This document shows positions 13,280 through 14,779 of a DNA stretch of 14,779 bases, piece after piece (position 1 is the first letter of the stretch; every line of letters begins with the position of its first letter). A program made the position numbers and the translations under genes. The stretch lies in the NCBI GenBank assembly GCA_964446595.1, contig CAYUPY010000035.1, forward strand, positions 1-14,779, read 5' to 3'. The stretch is from CAYUPY01 sp964446595 (GTDB lineage Bacteria; Patescibacteriota; Dojkabacteria; J137; JAEUSD01). The notes beneath the pieces were generated by a model. The model was given only the letters and a program-made list of their open reading frames with translations, was not told the origin of the DNA and ran no database searches.

Positions 13280-14251
13280 CTCATCGTTTGGCATAACAGG
13301 GTTATCATCCTCCTTATACCTCTCCGAGCGAATATGCATAACACTGTAGTTCTCAAACTCTTGATCCCCTACCCCAGAGGGCACGTATAAGTATCCATGT
13401 CGGGCATTACGCGTGGGTAACACTGTATCAAATAGATCCCAACCTTGCTCACTACAAAAAACCAAGTCGTCAGGAGTACCAATTCCTAGGCCGTACCGTG
13501 GTTTACCATCTGTAACTAAAGACCCTACGTACTCCACTAGTTCGTGAAAAAAGCCTACAGGACCGCCTTCCTTCCAGGTAACTTCCTTATGTAGGGGTAA
13601 GCCGCCAAAGCCGTAAATGTCAAATCCTATCTCTTGCAGCTGTTCAGCGCTTTGGCGGCGTAGCGCAAAATCATTACCTCCTTGAATAACCCCTACTAGC
13701 AAGGGTCTTCTTATATCAGGGTTTTGAAAATCAGCCTCTGAGAGTCCATTTAACTCAAGGAACTTTTGCTTAGAGCGCTTTGCCCACTTTGTAGTACGAG
13801 TTACTGCCCTACTAGCTTGTGCTGGGCCATCTTCATGATTTATTGGCTCATCCAGTACTACGCGAATATCTGCGGCAAGATTGTGTTGAATCATTTGAGA
13901 GCTCTCTGGGGTCAGAAGACTATATTTTCCAGATGCTGGGTCCAAAAATGAGACCCCAGCATCGGTAATTCGATTTGCTTTGTTGCGGCGGCGATGCACC
14001 AAAGAAAAAACTTGGAAGCCGCCGCTATCAGTTAGAATTGGGCGGTCCCAATTTAAAAATCGATGGAGACCGCCTCGCTCTTTCACATATTTACTTCCCA
14101 ACTTTTGTTCTAAATGCAGGGTGGTTGTCACAATTTCATTAATACCTGACTCTCTCACATCACGAAAACTCATTGCTTTCACGGTGCCATAGGTGGCATC
14201 GGGAAGAAATGCTGGCGTGGCTATCTCACCATGCAGAGTCTGAATTGGCAT
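13277..14251 (-). CDS. tgt: Queuine/preQ1 tRNA-ribosyltransferase, interrupted by an in-frame TAG
   Basis: Tgt swaps the wobble guanine of tRNAs for Tyr, His, Asn and Asp for preQ1. The 324-aa frame from ATG 14251 has HGEIATPAFLPDATYGTVK at the start, TDSGGFQVFSL (catalytic Asp), GVIQGG, GFGGLPLH and DTVLPTRNARHG (nucleophile Asp). It stops at TAG 13279-13277 after NPVMPNDE, where the CxCxxC zinc motif should begin. The frame then continues as a clear Tgt C-terminus, listed separately. The N-terminus is about 15-20 residues shorter than usual, but a TAA immediately before TTG 14257 rules out a further upstream start. TATAAT 5 nt before ATG 14251 supports that codon. It may be a pseudogene, a read-through gene, or a case of sequence error. 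Confidence 0.9.
   Translation of the reverse strand: MPIQTLHGEIATPAFLPDATYGTVKAMSFRDVRESGINEIVTTTLHLEQKLGSKYVKERGGLHRFLNWDRPILTDSGGFQVFSLVHRRRNKANRITDAGVSFLDPASGKYSLLTPESSQMIQHNLAADIRVVLDEPINHEDGPAQASRAVTRTTKWAKRSKQKFLELNGLSEADFQNPDIRRPLLVGVIQGGNDFALRRQSAEQLQEIGFDIYGFGGLPLHKEVTWKEGGPVGFFHELVEYVGSLVTDGKPRYGLGIGTPDDLVFCSEQGWDLFDTVLPTRNARHGYLYVPSGVGDQEFENYSVMHIRSERYKEDDNPVMPNDE
13932..13963. repeat. Bulged 11-bp inverted repeat in tgt
   Basis: GATGCTGGGTC (13932-13942) pairs with GACCCCAGCATC (13952-13963) with one bulged C. The outer 9 bp are perfect and the loop is 9 nt. Confidence 0.6.
13985..14025. repeat. Perfect 8-bp GC-only inverted repeat in tgt
   Basis: GCGGCGGC (13985-13992) pairs with GCCGCCGC (14018-14025), with a 25-nt loop. 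A further 7-bp pair, GGCGGTC/GACCGCC, lies at 14041-14047 and 14068-14074. Confidence 0.5.
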
Positions 14252-14256
14252 GGGCA

Positions 14257-14262
14257 ATTATA
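14257..14262 (-). promoter_or_regulatory. -10 of tgt
   Basis: A perfect TATAAT on the minus strand ends 5 nt before ATG 14251. No good -35 is seen. It overlaps the region of the divergent glycosyltransferase promoter, with only 35 nt between the two start codons. Confidence 0.5.
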
Positions 14263-14272
14263 GCGCAATTTG

Positions 14273-14281
14273 TGATACACT
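14273..14281 (+). promoter_or_regulatory. Extended -10 of the glycosyltransferase gene
   Basis: TG-A-TACACT (hexamer 14276-14281) ends 5 nt before ATG 14287. No -35 is convincing. Leaderless transcription is predicted. Confidence 0.5.
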
Positions 14282-14286
14282 CCTCC

Positions 14287-14779
14287 ATGCGGGTGCTGAT
14301 CGTCACAAATTACAACCCTTTTCGCCTTGAGCACGGAGGTGCTGAAAATGCGACTTTTGAGCTTGCCAAAGCCTTCAAGACAGAAGGTCACTCTCCAGCA
14401 CTGTTAGTAACTGGCGACGCCACTCAGTTTACTATGTATGAGGGCATTCCAACTTTTAGCGTACAAAGTCGGATGCTCAGTACTACTCACATCCCATTTC
14501 TTACTAAGAATAATATTGAAAGAATTAAGCAGTTTCTGGATGACAGTAGACCTGAAGCGATTATTACTCAAACAGAGGCATATCTAGGGATTGTGACCCA
14601 AAATTGGGCAATTAAGAATGAAATCCCAATCATGATGAATATTCATATTAATATGCATCGCTTAGGAGAATTGATTGGCCATAGTAATCCATTTGCTAGG
14701 CTACTAGAGCTGCCATTATTCAAGAAACAGTATCTGGACTTCTACCATAAATGCAATAGCCTCGTAGTGCTCAATAAGC
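14287..14779 (+). CDS. Glycosyltransferase, GT-B/GT4-like, partial (N-terminal 164 aa)
   Basis: My translation from ATG 14287 is open to the window end. It starts MRVLIVTNYNPFRLEHGGAE, the beta-strand then Gly-rich loop pattern (HGGAE at 16-20) of the N-terminal, acceptor-binding Rossmann domain of GT4-type glycosyltransferases. A later segment, PEAIITQTEAYLGIVT, fits the usual beta-alpha unit, followed by IPIMMNIHINMHRLGE. The UDP-sugar-binding C-terminal domain lies outside the window. The product likely transfers a sugar in envelope or polysaccharide synthesis, but substrate and acceptor cannot be told. It is divergent from tgt with 35 nt between start codons. Confidence 0.75.
   Translation, partial: MRVLIVTNYNPFRLEHGGAENATFELAKAFKTEGHSPALLVTGDATQFTMYEGIPTFSVQSRMLSTTHIPFLTKNNIERIKQFLDDSRPEAIITQTEAYLGIVTQNWAIKNEIPIMMNIHINMHRLGELIGHSNPFARLLELPLFKKQYLDFYHKCNSLVVLNK

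Overview
The window is a compact, moderately AT-rich (about 40% GC by eye) stretch of bacterial chromosome. It carries a scattered SUF iron-sulfur assembly set (sufB, a very short sufD-type gene, sufS, sufU), an asparagine synthetase, yvcK, a CofE-like gene, tgt, a polytopic transporter-like protein, the start of a glycosyltransferase and several orphan proteins. Small or minimised proteins, very short gaps, many unrecognised genes and almost no Shine-Dalgarno sequences fit a streamlined genome of the Patescibacteria/CPR type. That placement is an inference, and the lineage cannot be fixed from this window.

Layout. Two unrecognised minus-strand genes (1-330 and 392-772) lie divergent to sufB. 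From sufB to sufS the strands alternate unit by unit: sufB(+), 212-aa membrane protein(-), asnB(+), 440-aa orphan(-), CofE-like(+), yvcK(-), sufD-like(+), two-gene membrane unit(-), sufS(+). Then follow a plus-strand run (sufS, poly-Q membrane protein, sufU, 410-aa polytopic membrane protein), tgt(-) and a divergent glycosyltransferase(+) cut by the window edge. No gene-free stretch exceeds 300 bases. No tRNA, rRNA, CRISPR array, insertion sequence or convincing intrinsic terminator was seen.

How the genes work together. SufS (cysteine desulfurase) and SufU (zinc-dependent sulfur acceptor) would supply persulfide sulfur to a SufB/SufD scaffold. The partner ATPase SufC is not in the window. 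YvcK belongs to the CofD-related superfamily and sits tail-to-tail with a CofE-family homologue, an association worth noting.

Four things stand out. (1) tgt has an in-frame TAG where the zinc-binding cysteines should be, yet the same frame continues for 47 codons as a recognisable Tgt C-terminus. (2) Nearly every gene has a -10-like hexamer only 4-10 nt before its start codon, often with a -35 at 17 nt, implying leaderless mRNAs. (3) Every convergent pair overlaps at its 3' ends by 26-41 bp (47 bp for the fifth, if tgt is read through). (4) Conserved genes contain many perfect GC-rich inverted repeats of 8-13 bp, more than chance would give.
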